A stretch of DNA of 15,737 nt from Bacteroidota bacterium (GTDB lineage: Bacteria; Bacteroidota; Kryptoniia; Kryptoniales; JAKASW01): positions 1 to 15,737 of the forward strand of contig JAJYOS010000040.1 in NCBI GenBank assembly GCA_021796055.1, in the 5' to 3' direction. This document shows positions 7,808-15,671 of this stretch, in pieces. The stretch's first letter is position 1. Each line of letters begins with the position of its first letter. The translations under genes and the position numbers were made by a program. The notes under the pieces were generated by a model that was not told the origin of the DNA, ran no database searches, and saw nothing but the letters and a program-made list of their open reading frames with translations.

Positions 7808-10579
7808 TCAGCCGGTGTTTCGCATCCCGGCAGCAATGCCGTTCACGGTAGATCGCAGCAAATCAAGAACATTCTGCTTGTTTTCATCGCTGAACTTGCG
7901 TCCGCGATACATTTCCAGGAACCTTATCTGAACCAGGCTTATCGGGTCGATGTAGGGATTCCTCAGGCTAAGTGAACGCTGGAGCGATGGGTTCGAGTCG
8001 AGGAGGTTGTTTTCCTTCGTGATATTGATTATAGCCTCCCGTGTTTTCTCATGCTCCAGCTGTATCATCGCGAAGATCTTTTCCGCCTCCTTCTTATCAC
8101 CGCAGAGCCGCAAATATTCTCTCGCTATTATCATGTCGGATTTCATGAGAACCATCTCTACGTTGTCCGTCAGGGCCTTGAAGAACTCCCATTCGCCGTA
8201 CATCTCTCTCAGATCTTCCCAGCTTACGATGTGCTCTTCGACCGCCTTCTCCAGAGAGTAACCGAATCCGAACCAGCCTGATATCAATTGACGGTTCTGG
8301 GTCCACGAGAATACCCACGGAATTGCACGAAGGTCCTTCAATCCGGCACCATTGTTCCTTGATGGCGGACGAGATCCTATCTCGATCCGTTCAATGACAT
8401 CTATGGGAGTCGCATGCCTGAAATACTCGATGAACCCGGGATGCCTCACAAGTTTCCTGTAACGGTTCAATGCGATCTCCGAAATCCTCTCAAAGACAGG
8501 TATGTATTTCCTGTCGAGGTTCTTCTCACCCGATCTGTATTTCGATGTGGAGATCATCACGGCGGACGTCATCAGTTCGATGCTCCTCAGCGCGATCCCC
8601 GGCATCGCATACTTGACAAAAATCATTTCGCCCTGCTCGGTGATTTTTATTTCACCTTCGATCGTTCCAATCGGTTGCGAGACTATCGCCTGGTTCAGCG
8701 GACCTCCGCCCCTCGAAACGCTTCCGCCCCGGCCGTGGAATAATATCAGCCTTACGCCGAACTTGTCGCAGACTTTCTTCAGGTTTATCTGGGCTTTTAT
8801 CAGCTCAAAGTTTGACGTTACTATGCCGCCGTCTTTGTTGCTGTCCGAGTACCCTATCATTATTTTCTGCGTCTTTCCCCGAAGTTTGAGGTGCTGGCTG
8901 TATCCCTCATTTCTGAAGAGGTCGGTCAGGACGACATGCGAATTCCTGAGATCCTCTATAGTCTCAAACAGCGGAAGAATATCCAGCCTTGACTCCTCTA
9001 CCTTCCCGTCTCTAACCTTCACCAGCCCGGCCTCTTTTGCGAACACCAGAGCAGTCAGTACGTCGCTCACCGAAGAGCTCATGCTGATGATGTAATCATT
9101 GCACGCTTCCTCACCGGCGTATTCCTTACCGAAACGCATGACTTCGAATTCCGAAATGACCTCAGAAGTATCTGCATGAAGGGATGCGTTGACATTTGCA
9201 AGTGGCCTCGCTTTCAGAAGCTCCCTGGTAAGCACTCTGATGCGCCCTTTTTCGTCCAGGCGGGGGTAGTTATTCTCGACCTCGGAATTCTTTAACAATT
9301 CGGAGATGCCGTTTCTGAGGACCGACGAGTTCTGTCTGATATCCAGCGACGCGAGATGGAAACCGAAGGTCTTCGCTTTATAGAGAAGCGGAAGAATTCT
9401 CGACTCGGAGATTATCTCCCCCTTGTTTGAATGAAGGCTCTCATTAATGACATCAAGATCGTGCACGAACTCTTCTGCGGATCCGTAACGATGTCCTCTC
9501 TCCTCGATGGTATTCCTTAACTTGCTGTGCATCAGGAAGACTTTGACCCTGTAAATCTCGGATTGGTCTTTCAAATCCTCTTCCTGAATCTCGCCGGAAA
9601 GACTCGCAATGTCTTTACTGACCGAGTCCATCAGCTCATTCGACACCCCCACCAGACGCGTGGACGTACTCATGGTCTCATACAGCCGGTCCAGGTCTCT
9701 GATATAAAGGAACAGTATCTCCCTCTTTTGCATCTGGAGCGCGCTCTTTGTGACGCCGGCAGTCACAAAAGGATGCCCGTCCCTGTCACCGCCGATCCAC
9801 GAACCGAACCTCAGCATCACAGGCGATGTCACCTTGCTGTCGAACACTCTTGCGAGCGTGCGGTTTACGCGTTCATAGAACACGGGTATGGCATCATACA
9901 TTATTTCACCGAAGAAGAAAAGTCCTCTGCGGATTTCATCCTGAACGGTGACGCGATTCATCCTTATTTCGTTCGTCTGCCAGAGCATCGTAATTTCTGC
10001 GTGAAGCTCCCTGCGGAGCTCCGCCAGTTCGTCCGGTGTAAGGCTGGCAGTCTCACGCCTGAGGAGGAGCTCGCTGATGTTGAGCATCTTCCTGAGAACG
10101 GTCTGCCGCGTTGCCTCCGTTGGATGCGCGGTAAACACCGGCACGACCTTCATGGAGTTGAGAATCTGCAAAACAAAGACCAGCCCGTGCCCGTCTTTCG
10201 TAAGGTCGATGATGGCTTCCTCCATGGAGCCGCGCCGGGGCGTCGCATCGGTCATGGCATGCGCACGCTGCCTCCTGATCCGGTGGATTTCATCCGCAGT
10301 ATTGCTGAGGAGAAAATAAAGGAGAAATGCCCTCACGATCTTGTTGGCTTTCTTCAGATCGAGCGAGCTGATCAGCTCATCAATTTCCTTTTTGGTCTTG
10401 TGTGAATAATTCAATCGGAGGGACTTCGTCAAAGCGCGAAGCCTTTCCTCCAAATCGAAAAACTCCTTCCCCTCCTGTTCTATCAACACCTCACCGAGGA
10501 TAGCGCCCAGCTCGCGGATATCGCGGTGCAAAGGTGTGTCCTTGGCGCTTTCATACCTGACGATTTGCTGTCTCTCCAT
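7808..10579 (-). CDS. ppc: Phosphoenolpyruvate carboxylase
   Basis: Anaplerotic cytosolic enzyme that carboxylates PEP with bicarbonate to oxaloacetate, feeding the TCA cycle and aspartate family. The 923 residues fit the bacterial-type enzyme (about 850-970). Catalytic motifs are intact: VFTAHPTEATRQT (148-160, catalytic H152), FGSWIGGDRDGHP (258-270), GYSDSNKDGG (576-585, PEP/Mg region) and the glycine-rich FHGRGGSVSRGGGP (614-627). Its arginine is also part of the aspartate-inhibition site in E. coli. The C-terminus MRNTG is the conserved buried end, so the gene is complete. The ATG at 10579 has only a weak GGGA nearby. It is flanked by a convergent plus-strand cluster and by the 175-nt gap after rsmE, so it is probably monocistronic. 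Several long opposite-strand frames inside it are artefacts of its codon pattern. Confidence 0.98.
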   Translation of the reverse strand: MERQQIVRYESAKDTPLHRDIRELGAILGEVLIEQEGKEFFDLEERLRALTKSLRLNYSHKTKKEIDELISSLDLKKANKIVRAFLLYFLLSNTADEIHRIRRQRAHAMTDATPRRGSMEEAIIDLTKDGHGLVFVLQILNSMKVVPVFTAHPTEATRQTVLRKMLNISELLLRRETASLTPDELAELRRELHAEITMLWQTNEIRMNRVTVQDEIRRGLFFFGEIMYDAIPVFYERVNRTLARVFDSKVTSPVMLRFGSWIGGDRDGHPFVTAGVTKSALQMQKREILFLYIRDLDRLYETMSTSTRLVGVSNELMDSVSKDIASLSGEIQEEDLKDQSEIYRVKVFLMHSKLRNTIEERGHRYGSAEEFVHDLDVINESLHSNKGEIISESRILPLLYKAKTFGFHLASLDIRQNSSVLRNGISELLKNSEVENNYPRLDEKGRIRVLTRELLKARPLANVNASLHADTSEVISEFEVMRFGKEYAGEEACNDYIISMSSSVSDVLTALVFAKEAGLVKVRDGKVEESRLDILPLFETIEDLRNSHVVLTDLFRNEGYSQHLKLRGKTQKIMIGYSDSNKDGGIVTSNFELIKAQINLKKVCDKFGVRLILFHGRGGSVSRGGGPLNQAIVSQPIGTIEGEIKITEQGEMIFVKYAMPGIALRSIELMTSAVMISTSKYRSGEKNLDRKYIPVFERISEIALNRYRKLVRHPGFIEYFRHATPIDVIERIEIGSRPPSRNNGAGLKDLRAIPWVFSWTQNRQLISGWFGFGYSLEKAVEEHIVSWEDLREMYGEWEFFKALTDNVEMVLMKSDMIIAREYLRLCGDKKEAEKIFAMIQLEHEKTREAIINITKENNLLDSNPSLQRSLSLRNPYIDPISLVQIRFLEMYRGRKFSDENKQNVLDLLRSTVNGIAAGMRNTG

Positions 10580-10705
10580 GATCCCGATACGTTCTCATTT
10601 GAATTGCCATGTCATGAACGGAGTTAAAATTAAACCGAGTATTCGAGGTAGGGCGATTCCGGCGCCGTGCAGGAAGGGTTCCCGTCGGGTTATGCACTTC
10701 TAACG

Positions 10706-10733
10706 GGGGCCGGCAGCGGAATCGAACCGGCCG
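10706..10733 (-). pseudogene. tRNA 3'-end-like fragment (T-arm and acceptor strand)
   Basis: Read on the minus strand, this stretch contains the T-loop signature GGTTCGATTCC (10729-10719) followed by CGCTGCCGGCCCC. This looks like a T-stem descending strand, a GCCGGCC acceptor strand, and CCG where CCA would be expected. The 3' ends of GCCGGC-type tRNAs (for example tRNA-Thr) look much like this. No D-arm, anticodon arm or 5' acceptor strand can be found: the rsmE coding end occupies the space where they would lie. The T-stem also has a mismatch. It is either a remnant, for example of an old integration site, or a chance resemblance. GGCCGG/CCGGCC also makes it hairpin-forming. Confidence 0.35.
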
Positions 10734-10754
10734 GGCAGGGTCATAACGCTTGGG

Positions 10755-11477
10755 TCAGTAGGCCGCAAGGAGTGAAGCCACTTTCATTGCGGCAGTTTCG
10801 GATCTCAGTCGAGCCTTACCGAGCGAGTAACTTCGATATCCGTTTCCTTTGAGAAGGGCAATCTCATTTTCGGAAAAGCCTCCCTCGGGTCCCACGAGTG
10901 CGATCACCGATTTGCTTACGAAAGGAAGCAAGGATCCAGGATCCAGAATCTCCTCAGCTTTTTCATGTAAGACTATCTTCTCTTCGAAACTCACGTTACC
11001 GGCTACAACCTTCTCCAAATCTTCAGCGATCGATAAATCAGGAAAACGACTTTGAAGCGATTGCTTGACTGCCGATTTGATTATGGCCTGCAATCTGTCA
11101 AGGCGCGGATTCGTCCTCTCACTCCGCTCAGTATTAAACAACACAAATCCGCTCGCGCCTAGTTCCGTACATTTTTCTACTGCCATCTCCATCTTCGACA
11201 CCGGTTTCAGGAATGCCAGCCCGATGCGGAAACTCCGAACTGAACAATTCAGCCTGTCGTACTTCTCGAGGACTTCACAGACACTTCTTGACTTTTCCAT
11301 AACGGTCACGACGCAAAGGCACGTCGCACCTTTCCCGTTCGTGGCCAGGATCCTGTCTCCGATGCCGACGCGCAACACACGAGACAGGTGAAAATGTTCA
11401 TCGCCCTCGATAACCAGGATACTCTTCCCATTTTGCATGAGGGAGAAGTTGCGGTCGTCAAAAATGAATTGCTCCAT
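10755..11477 (-). CDS. rsmE: 16S rRNA (uracil-1498-N3)-methyltransferase RsmE
   Basis: SPOUT-class, SAM-dependent enzyme that methylates U1498 of 16S rRNA near the decoding centre of the 30S subunit. The product has 240 residues, typical for the family. It carries an N-terminal PUA-like RNA-binding part (1-75) and a C-terminal trefoil-knot domain. Markers are KMEMAVEKCTELGASGFV (95-112), LVGPEGGFSENEI (194-206, SAM-binding) and SLGKARLRSETAA (218-230, knot). Its ATG overlaps the TAA of the upstream outer-membrane gene by one base (TAATG), so translation is probably coupled. It is the last gene of the secG operon, and no intrinsic terminator with a T-tract is visible after it. Linking a ribosome-modifying gene to envelope genes seems positional rather than functional. 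Confidence 0.96.
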   Translation of the reverse strand: MEQFIFDDRNFSLMQNGKSILVIEGDEHFHLSRVLRVGIGDRILATNGKGATCLCVVTVMEKSRSVCEVLEKYDRLNCSVRSFRIGLAFLKPVSKMEMAVEKCTELGASGFVLFNTERSERTNPRLDRLQAIIKSAVKQSLQSRFPDLSIAEDLEKVVAGNVSFEEKIVLHEKAEEILDPGSLLPFVSKSVIALVGPEGGFSENEIALLKGNGYRSYSLGKARLRSETAAMKVASLLAAY

Positions 11478-12820
11478 TATATCGCCTCACCGAATTCCAG
11501 AATGAACTCGGACCTTTTGTCCCCTCCTCTTGCGAAGTCCACCTGGACAACGAAATCATAGGGCAACAGAAAGACCAATCCTCCTCCATAACCGTACAAT
11601 GCCCGGTTCAGGTGCATGTCCAGTTGTTTACCGGAGGTCTCGCCTGCATCGAAAAAGAAGCTCCAGTAAATGCCGAACGAGTTTGAGATATACTTTCTCA
11701 TGGGGAAATCCGGCAGATCGAAAGTCATCTTCTTGATAATAGGAATGCGCAGCTCTGCGTTCGCGCCCAGCAGGCTCTCTCCCTCCGACGTTGTATAGAA
11801 CATGCCCCGGATACGTTCATAATATCCTAAGAAGACGTGGTCGTAAGGAGGAATTTGCGGGCCTTCCGCCAGGTTTCCGTGCAATCGCAAAGCGAAGGTC
11901 AGATACTTTTCAATTGGCAGATACCCTCTTGCATCAAATGAAAGCCTGCCGAAATCGACATTGCTTTCGCCCAGACCGTACTTTCCGACCGCGAGGTCCA
12001 GGTATCCTCCCTGGGTCGCATAAGTTTTCAGATTGCGGGAATCATAAGTGTAATCCACTTTGAGAGACCCGAATATGTCTTCACCGGTTGGCGACAGCAC
12101 AAGGCCCGCTGCGTCCTCATTCCTTTTGACGTAGTTGTAAGTCGCCTTCAGAGAAAGAAGGGAATAGATGCCGAATCGCCTTCCCCCTTCGACATACATG
12201 TCTGCAAAGGCATCGTCGAATTGGCCGCTGGCATTTCCCGACTGCTGACCGAGGCTCCTTCCGTGTGCATAACTGGCACCGAGTGAAACAACATATCTCT
12301 TGTTGACACCGACGGCGGGGTCGGAATAGTCTATAGTACCGAAAGGATCGTAGCCCAAGGCGAACATCCCCTCGAGCCTGTCATCCGACCCGCTGAAATT
12401 CAAATCCGCGAGGCCCGCTCCCACATATATTCTCTTCAAATCATCATCCCGAAAGCCGACAACCGGATACGGCCAGATGTACCATCTTTCCTCCACAAGA
12501 ATCAGGAGGTCGACCCTGCCTCCTTTCAGCGGCTCGATCTGAGTTATCACGTCCGTAAACAATCCCGTGCTGTATATTCTTTCCCTGCCGTACTGAATTT
12601 CCCCGGCGGTCACGGTATCACCAGCCCTGAAGGGAAGCTCCCTGAGTATTATGAACGACTTTGTCGCAGTGTTACCCTGGACAAAGACCCTGTTCAGGAC
12701 ATAAGTGGTAGTAGAGTCTCCATGAGAAGAATTCGAGAAGGCATAGAGTGTCGACGCGGGCGACAGTAATAGGATGGAGACGGTGATCGTCTCCCCGAGG
12801 AGCGCGGTCAGACGAGACAT
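11477..12820 (-). CDS. Small Omp85/BamA-TamA-like outer-membrane protein with one POTRA domain
   Basis: Predicted outer-membrane beta-barrel with a periplasmic arm. The 447-residue product begins with a probable signal peptide (1-28). One POTRA-like domain follows (39-115, with VLNRVFVQGNTATKSFIILR at 41-60 and a GLFTDV motif at 86-91). The barrel runs from about residue 117 to the end. The hallmark Omp85 motif IRGM (337-340) is present, corresponding to the VRGF/Y motif of the lid loop. BamA itself has five POTRAs and about 800 residues, so this is a paralogue of unknown substrate rather than the essential BamA. The last strand ends FILEFGEAI without a terminal aromatic. It lies 2 nt after the kinase gene and overlaps rsmE by 1 nt. 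Assembly or transport of some envelope component is likely, by family. Confidence 0.88.
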   Translation of the reverse strand: MSRLTALLGETITVSILLLSPASTLYAFSNSSHGDSTTTYVLNRVFVQGNTATKSFIILRELPFRAGDTVTAGEIQYGRERIYSTGLFTDVITQIEPLKGGRVDLLILVEERWYIWPYPVVGFRDDDLKRIYVGAGLADLNFSGSDDRLEGMFALGYDPFGTIDYSDPAVGVNKRYVVSLGASYAHGRSLGQQSGNASGQFDDAFADMYVEGGRRFGIYSLLSLKATYNYVKRNEDAAGLVLSPTGEDIFGSLKVDYTYDSRNLKTYATQGGYLDLAVGKYGLGESNVDFGRLSFDARGYLPIEKYLTFALRLHGNLAEGPQIPPYDHVFLGYYERIRGMFYTTSEGESLLGANAELRIPIIKKMTFDLPDFPMRKYISNSFGIYWSFFFDAGETSGKQLDMHLNRALYGYGGGLVFLLPYDFVVQVDFARGGDKRSEFILEFGEAI

Positions 12821-12822
12821 AA

Positions 12823-13920
12823 TTACCGGGCGGGAATATTTAGTGAAGCTTTTGTTCCTGTACCTTCTATGGAGGAAATGGTCAGGCGGCAGTGGTTGAT
12901 CTCGGCAAGATTCTTGGCGATATAAAGGCCGAGCCCTGCGCCTTGTTGCTGTTGTTTGTCCTTGTTGAACTGGTAGAACTTCTGGAACATTCTGGGCAGT
13001 TCCTGCTCGGGGAACCCGGCCCCGGTATCGATTATATCCAGCTCAACATAGTCGCCATCTCTTGATGCATTCAGGGTAACGCTTCCCTTGGCAGTGAACT
13101 TAATTGCGTTGGAGAGTAGTCTGCCAAGCAAATCGCGCATTAACGATTCGGAAGCAACGACACGAAGGTCGCCGTCTGCATTCACTTTGAATCCAATGTT
13201 CTTTTCGTCAGCCAGCGGGGAATACTCTTCTTTCAGGGCCCTGAGCGTTTCTGCCAGGTCGAATTCATGCTTCCCGCTCTCGTAGTACTTCTGCGTTTGT
13301 CCTGAATCAATCTGAATGGTCTCGAGGAAGTCGTCCACCAGGTTTTTCAATCTGCCGCCGCCGTGACGGATCAGGTTCGCAAACTCCTTGAGCTCGTTCG
13401 TCGAGATCTGTGAGGCTCCGCTGCTGATGATCTCCGAAAAACCAATTATGTAAGTCAGAGGGGTGTTAAGTTCGTGGGAGAGAGTCGAGAGGATCTGTTC
13501 TTTGAGGGAATTGAACTCGTTTTCCATCGCACTCCGAAGCGAGGCGGCACGCTTGAGTTTTCCCCTGACGGTTGTTATCAGCTCATCTACATCAATGGGC
13601 TTCGTCAAATAGTCGTCCGCGCCGAGTTCCTTTCCTTCCCGGACATGTGCGCGGTCCGCCAGCGCGCTCAGGAAAATGAAGGGAACTGAACGAAGCTCCG
13701 GAATCTTCTGCACCTTCTCATAGAACTCGAACCCGCCCACCTCAGGCATGTATATGTCGCTGATGATCAAGTCGGGTTTATTCTCCAAGAGGAGATTGAG
13801 TGCGTCCATCACGCCTTCCGCAGCCAGGATACGGTACCCCTCATCCTGCAGAATTATGGAGAACAATTCCAGGTTAGCCTGCTCATCATCGACAAGCAGT
13901 ATGAGAGGGGACTCGGGCAT
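12823..13920 (-). CDS. Receiver-domain histidine kinase (REC-HisKA-HATPase)
   Basis: Cytosolic signalling protein of 365 residues with no membrane segment or sensor domain. A receiver domain (6-122) carries the acidic pair D11/D12, phosphoacceptor D55 (ISDIYMP), S85 and K107. It is followed by a short coiled linker and a HisKA domain with H149 in LSHELNTPLTYIIGFSE. The ATP-binding domain shows the N-box N271 (LLSNAIKF), DTGAGFP (298-304) and GAGLGLYIAKNL (327-338). A run of four glutamines (323-326) lies in the ATP lid. Receiver-first kinases usually get phosphate or a signal from another kinase and relay it on; no partner is encoded here. It lies 15 nt after secG and 2 nt before the Omp85 gene, which hints at envelope-related signalling (inference). 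Confidence 0.93.
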   Translation of the reverse strand: MPESPLILLVDDEQANLELFSIILQDEGYRILAAEGVMDALNLLLENKPDLIISDIYMPEVGGFEFYEKVQKIPELRSVPFIFLSALADRAHVREGKELGADDYLTKPIDVDELITTVRGKLKRAASLRSAMENEFNSLKEQILSTLSHELNTPLTYIIGFSEIISSGASQISTNELKEFANLIRHGGGRLKNLVDDFLETIQIDSGQTQKYYESGKHEFDLAETLRALKEEYSPLADEKNIGFKVNADGDLRVVASESLMRDLLGRLLSNAIKFTAKGSVTLNASRDGDYVELDIIDTGAGFPEQELPRMFQKFYQFNKDKQQQQGAGLGLYIAKNLAEINHCRLTISSIEGTGTKASLNIPAR

Positions 13921-13935
13921 CTATGAAGATTCCCG

Positions 13936-14286
13936 CTATTTCTGTGGCTGACTTGGCTGCGAAGGTAAAGGTACTTGAGGTACTTGTTGAGCCGGGAGAT
14001 TCTGCTCGCCCCGAGTCTGAAGAAAACTCTTCTGTTCGTTCGTTGCCTTATTGGGGAGAAAGAACAGGTTTATGAGGAATGCCAGCACGATGAAAACTGT
14101 GCCGAGGATTGTCGTCATCCTCGAAAGGATATCCGCAGTCTTCCGCACCCCAAACATGTTGCCAAAGCCGGCACTGGCGCCTCCGAACGAGCCAGCCAGT
14201 CCGCCGCCCTTACTCGACTGCATCAAAACAACTGCGGTCAAGAGAACGGATATGATAATCTCTAAAACAACCAAAAAAGCGTACAA
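13936..14286 (-). CDS. secG: Preprotein translocase subunit SecG
   Basis: Small inner-membrane subunit of the SecYEG channel that aids SecA-driven protein export. The 116 residues show two membrane helices (about 3-22 and 54-77). They flank the conserved cytoplasmic segment VLMQSSKGGGLAGSFGG (20-36) and the following RKTADILSRMTTIL (48-61). A Pro/Gln-rich tail (about 95-116) has no counterpart in the core family and is probably disordered. Translation starts at TTG (14286-14284), supported by a good ribosome site, GAGGTGA (14297-14291), 4 nt upstream. The gene heads the secG-kinase-Omp85-rsmE run, and a candidate terminator separates it from the queuosine genes upstream. Confidence 0.96.
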   Translation of the reverse strand: MYAFLVVLEIIISVLLTAVVLMQSSKGGGLAGSFGGASAGFGNMFGVRKTADILSRMTTILGTVFIVLAFLINLFFLPNKATNEQKSFLQTRGEQNLPAQQVPQVPLPSQPSQPQK

Positions 14287-14315
14287 CGTTTCACCTCGGT
14301 TTAGGATTTGTCTGA

Positions 14316-14344
14316 AATTTAGGATGTTTCGGCCATATATGCAA
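14316..14344 (-). promoter_or_regulatory. Possible secG operon promoter (weak) with flanking direct repeats
   Basis: On the minus strand TTGCAT (14344-14339) and TAAATT (14321-14316) are 17 nt apart. Each matches the sigma-70 consensus only partly. The octamer TTTAGGAT occurs at 14300-14307 and 14318-14325 (period 18), the second copy overlapping the -10 box. Position between the upstream terminator candidate and secG makes a promoter here plausible. Confidence 0.27.
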
Positions 14345-14349
14345 TCACG

Positions 14350-14373
14350 AAAAAGCCTGCGACCGCTGCAAAC
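14350..14373 (-). terminator. Candidate intrinsic terminator after the queF-yhhQ unit
   Basis: On the minus strand GTTTGC pairs with GCAGGC (six pairs, two of them G-U) around a 7-base loop, and five T follow immediately (14354-14350). An extra A-T pair can extend the stem. It lies 34 nt after the transporter stop codon and upstream of the putative secG promoter. Confidence 0.4.
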
Positions 14374-14406
14374 TGCCGGATTACCATGAAGCTAAGTTCG
14401 CCTATT

Positions 14407-15168
14407 TCAAACGTTCTCCCCGCTTTCACCGGCTTCTCCGCCCCAGATCAACGGGTTGAAATTCGTCTTATAATCGTAGTAATCGCGATTCTCCGCGCGT
14501 TTAAGAAAATTCACTACCGCATAAGTGAGCGGCGTCACAACTGCTTCGTATGCCGATTTCACAATCCATTGAGACACAGTCAGCGTTACAAGCGCCCCCG
14601 CCGGGACTGTACCCAAAAATGCCAACGAAATGAAAATAGCGGAGTCTGCAAGCTGCCCCACAAGCGTAGATCCCACGGTTCTCGACCAAAGGAGCCTCCC
14701 TTGAGTCGCGATCTTCATCTTTGCCATCACGAATGAATTCAGAAACTCGCCGGCAAGGTATGCTACGAAGGAGGCGGCCAGCACGCGAGGTGCGAATCCG
14801 AGAATCGCAGCGTATGCCCTCTGGGTAAGGACACTCGACCCTAACTGGGCTACATCCCAGAAGGACGCGGGCGGAAGATAGATGCTCACCATTATCGCCG
14901 CGACCGCGATTAAGTTGCAGCCGAATCCGATCCATATCACCTGGCGCGCCCGCGAATATCCGTACACCTCGGTAAGCACATCCCCGAAGATGTATGAAAT
15001 CGGAAATACTATTACTCCTGCAGGCAGAACTACGGGACCAACGGAGAAGAGCTTCACCGCAATTATGTTGGACACTATCAGGGTCGTCACGAAGATTGCA
15101 GTAATGATGGGAAGCCATCGCTCTCCTCCGGTCGACTGGCGGCCGGGTTGAATTCCTCCGCTGCTCAT
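14407..15168 (-). CDS. yhhQ: Queuosine precursor transporter, YhhQ/VUT (DUF165) family
   Basis: Inner-membrane importer; in E. coli YhhQ takes up preQ0 and preQ1 for queuosine tRNA modification. The product has 253 residues and about six membrane helices (19-43, 48-64, 75-97, 118-140, 166-186, 190-222). Family signatures are VFPISYIFGDVLTEVYGY (54-71) and GEFLNSFVMAKMKI (140-153), followed by GRLLWSRTVGSTLVGQLADS (157-176). The N-terminus (1-16) and C-terminus (225-253) are polar extensions. Its ATG overlaps the TGA of queF (ATGA, 4 nt), so the two are almost certainly co-translated. That overlap supports a queuosine role rather than another VUT-family substrate. Confidence 0.93.
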   Translation of the reverse strand: MSSGGIQPGRQSTGGERWLPIITAIFVTTLIVSNIIAVKLFSVGPVVLPAGVIVFPISYIFGDVLTEVYGYSRARQVIWIGFGCNLIAVAAIMVSIYLPPASFWDVAQLGSSVLTQRAYAAILGFAPRVLAASFVAYLAGEFLNSFVMAKMKIATQGRLLWSRTVGSTLVGQLADSAIFISLAFLGTVPAGALVTLTVSQWIVKSAYEAVVTPLTYAVVNFLKRAENRDYYDYKTNFNPLIWGGEAGESGENV

Positions 15169-15605
15169 CGCTTACCGTGTTCAGCTTCGACGCTTATCGC
15201 GATTCCGCCGCGGACCGCGAAGTCGGCAGTCACCTTGCACCATCTTGGCCGAAGGGCATCCACGAGATCATCAAGGATAATATTTGCAAGATGCTCATTG
15301 AAAACGCCTTCGTTGCGGTACGACCACAAATAGAGTTTGAGCGACTTCGATTCGACAATCTTCCTGTCCGGTACATACTCTATCGTGAGTTCTGCAAAGT
15401 CGGGTTGACCGGTTGCAGGACACAGGCAGGTGAATTCATCGGTCCTCAGAGTCACGACATAGTCTCTGTCCGGGTGATGATTCGGAAAAGTCTCCAGTTT
15501 CCTCACGGCTTCGGTTTTCCTGCCGAGCATCGACAGGTCAGCCAGATCCGATTGCTGTGTCATCTTCACTTTATTTTCCGCCTTCATCTTCCCTTTTCGA
15601 TCCAT
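15165..15605 (-). CDS. queF: NADPH-dependent 7-cyano-7-deazaguanine (preQ0) reductase QueF, unimodular type
   Basis: Cytosolic enzyme that reduces the nitrile of preQ0 to the amine of preQ1, the last free-base step of queuosine synthesis. The 146-residue product is the short tunnelling-fold form. The catalytic cysteine is C62 in CLCPATGQPDF with proton donor D69. The QueF signature ESKSLKLYLWSYRNEG (85-100) and FNEHLANI (102-109) supply the NADPH- and substrate-binding elements. Several in-frame Met codons crowd the N-terminus (1, 7 and 15). The first has AAGGT about 7 nt upstream and the second has AAAGGGAAG close by, so the true start could be 18 nt later. It overlaps the yhhQ transporter by 4 nt. 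Together they allow both synthesis from, and salvage of, queuosine precursors. Confidence 0.96.
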   Translation of the reverse strand: MDRKGKMKAENKVKMTQQSDLADLSMLGRKTEAVRKLETFPNHHPDRDYVVTLRTDEFTCLCPATGQPDFAELTIEYVPDRKIVESKSLKLYLWSYRNEGVFNEHLANIILDDLVDALRPRWCKVTADFAVRGGIAISVEAEHGKR

Positions 15606-15671
15606 GATTTACCTTCGATGATTCTTCTTGAATAAATTATCCCTGCCCGCCCCACGGAAGCGCCGGTGGCC

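Noticed and set aside
7796..7817. Hairpin across the ppc stop codon as a terminator
   Set aside because: A six-pair stem with a 10-base loop and no following T-tract on the minus strand.
8502..9095. 197-codon plus-strand frame inside ppc
   Set aside because: Antisense to the ppc catalytic region, with a low-complexity Ser/Pro/Leu translation and no homology that I recognise.
9527..10405. 292-codon open frame on the plus strand inside ppc
   Set aside because: It lies wholly antisense to well-conserved PEP carboxylase motifs, its translation is rich in His/Arg without a recognisable domain, and it has no ribosome site. It is a codon-usage shadow.
14501..15118. 205-codon minus-strand frame inside yhhQ
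   Set aside because: Same strand but a different frame from a transporter with intact membrane helices and family motifs; its own translation is Arg/Cys-rich and not protein-like.
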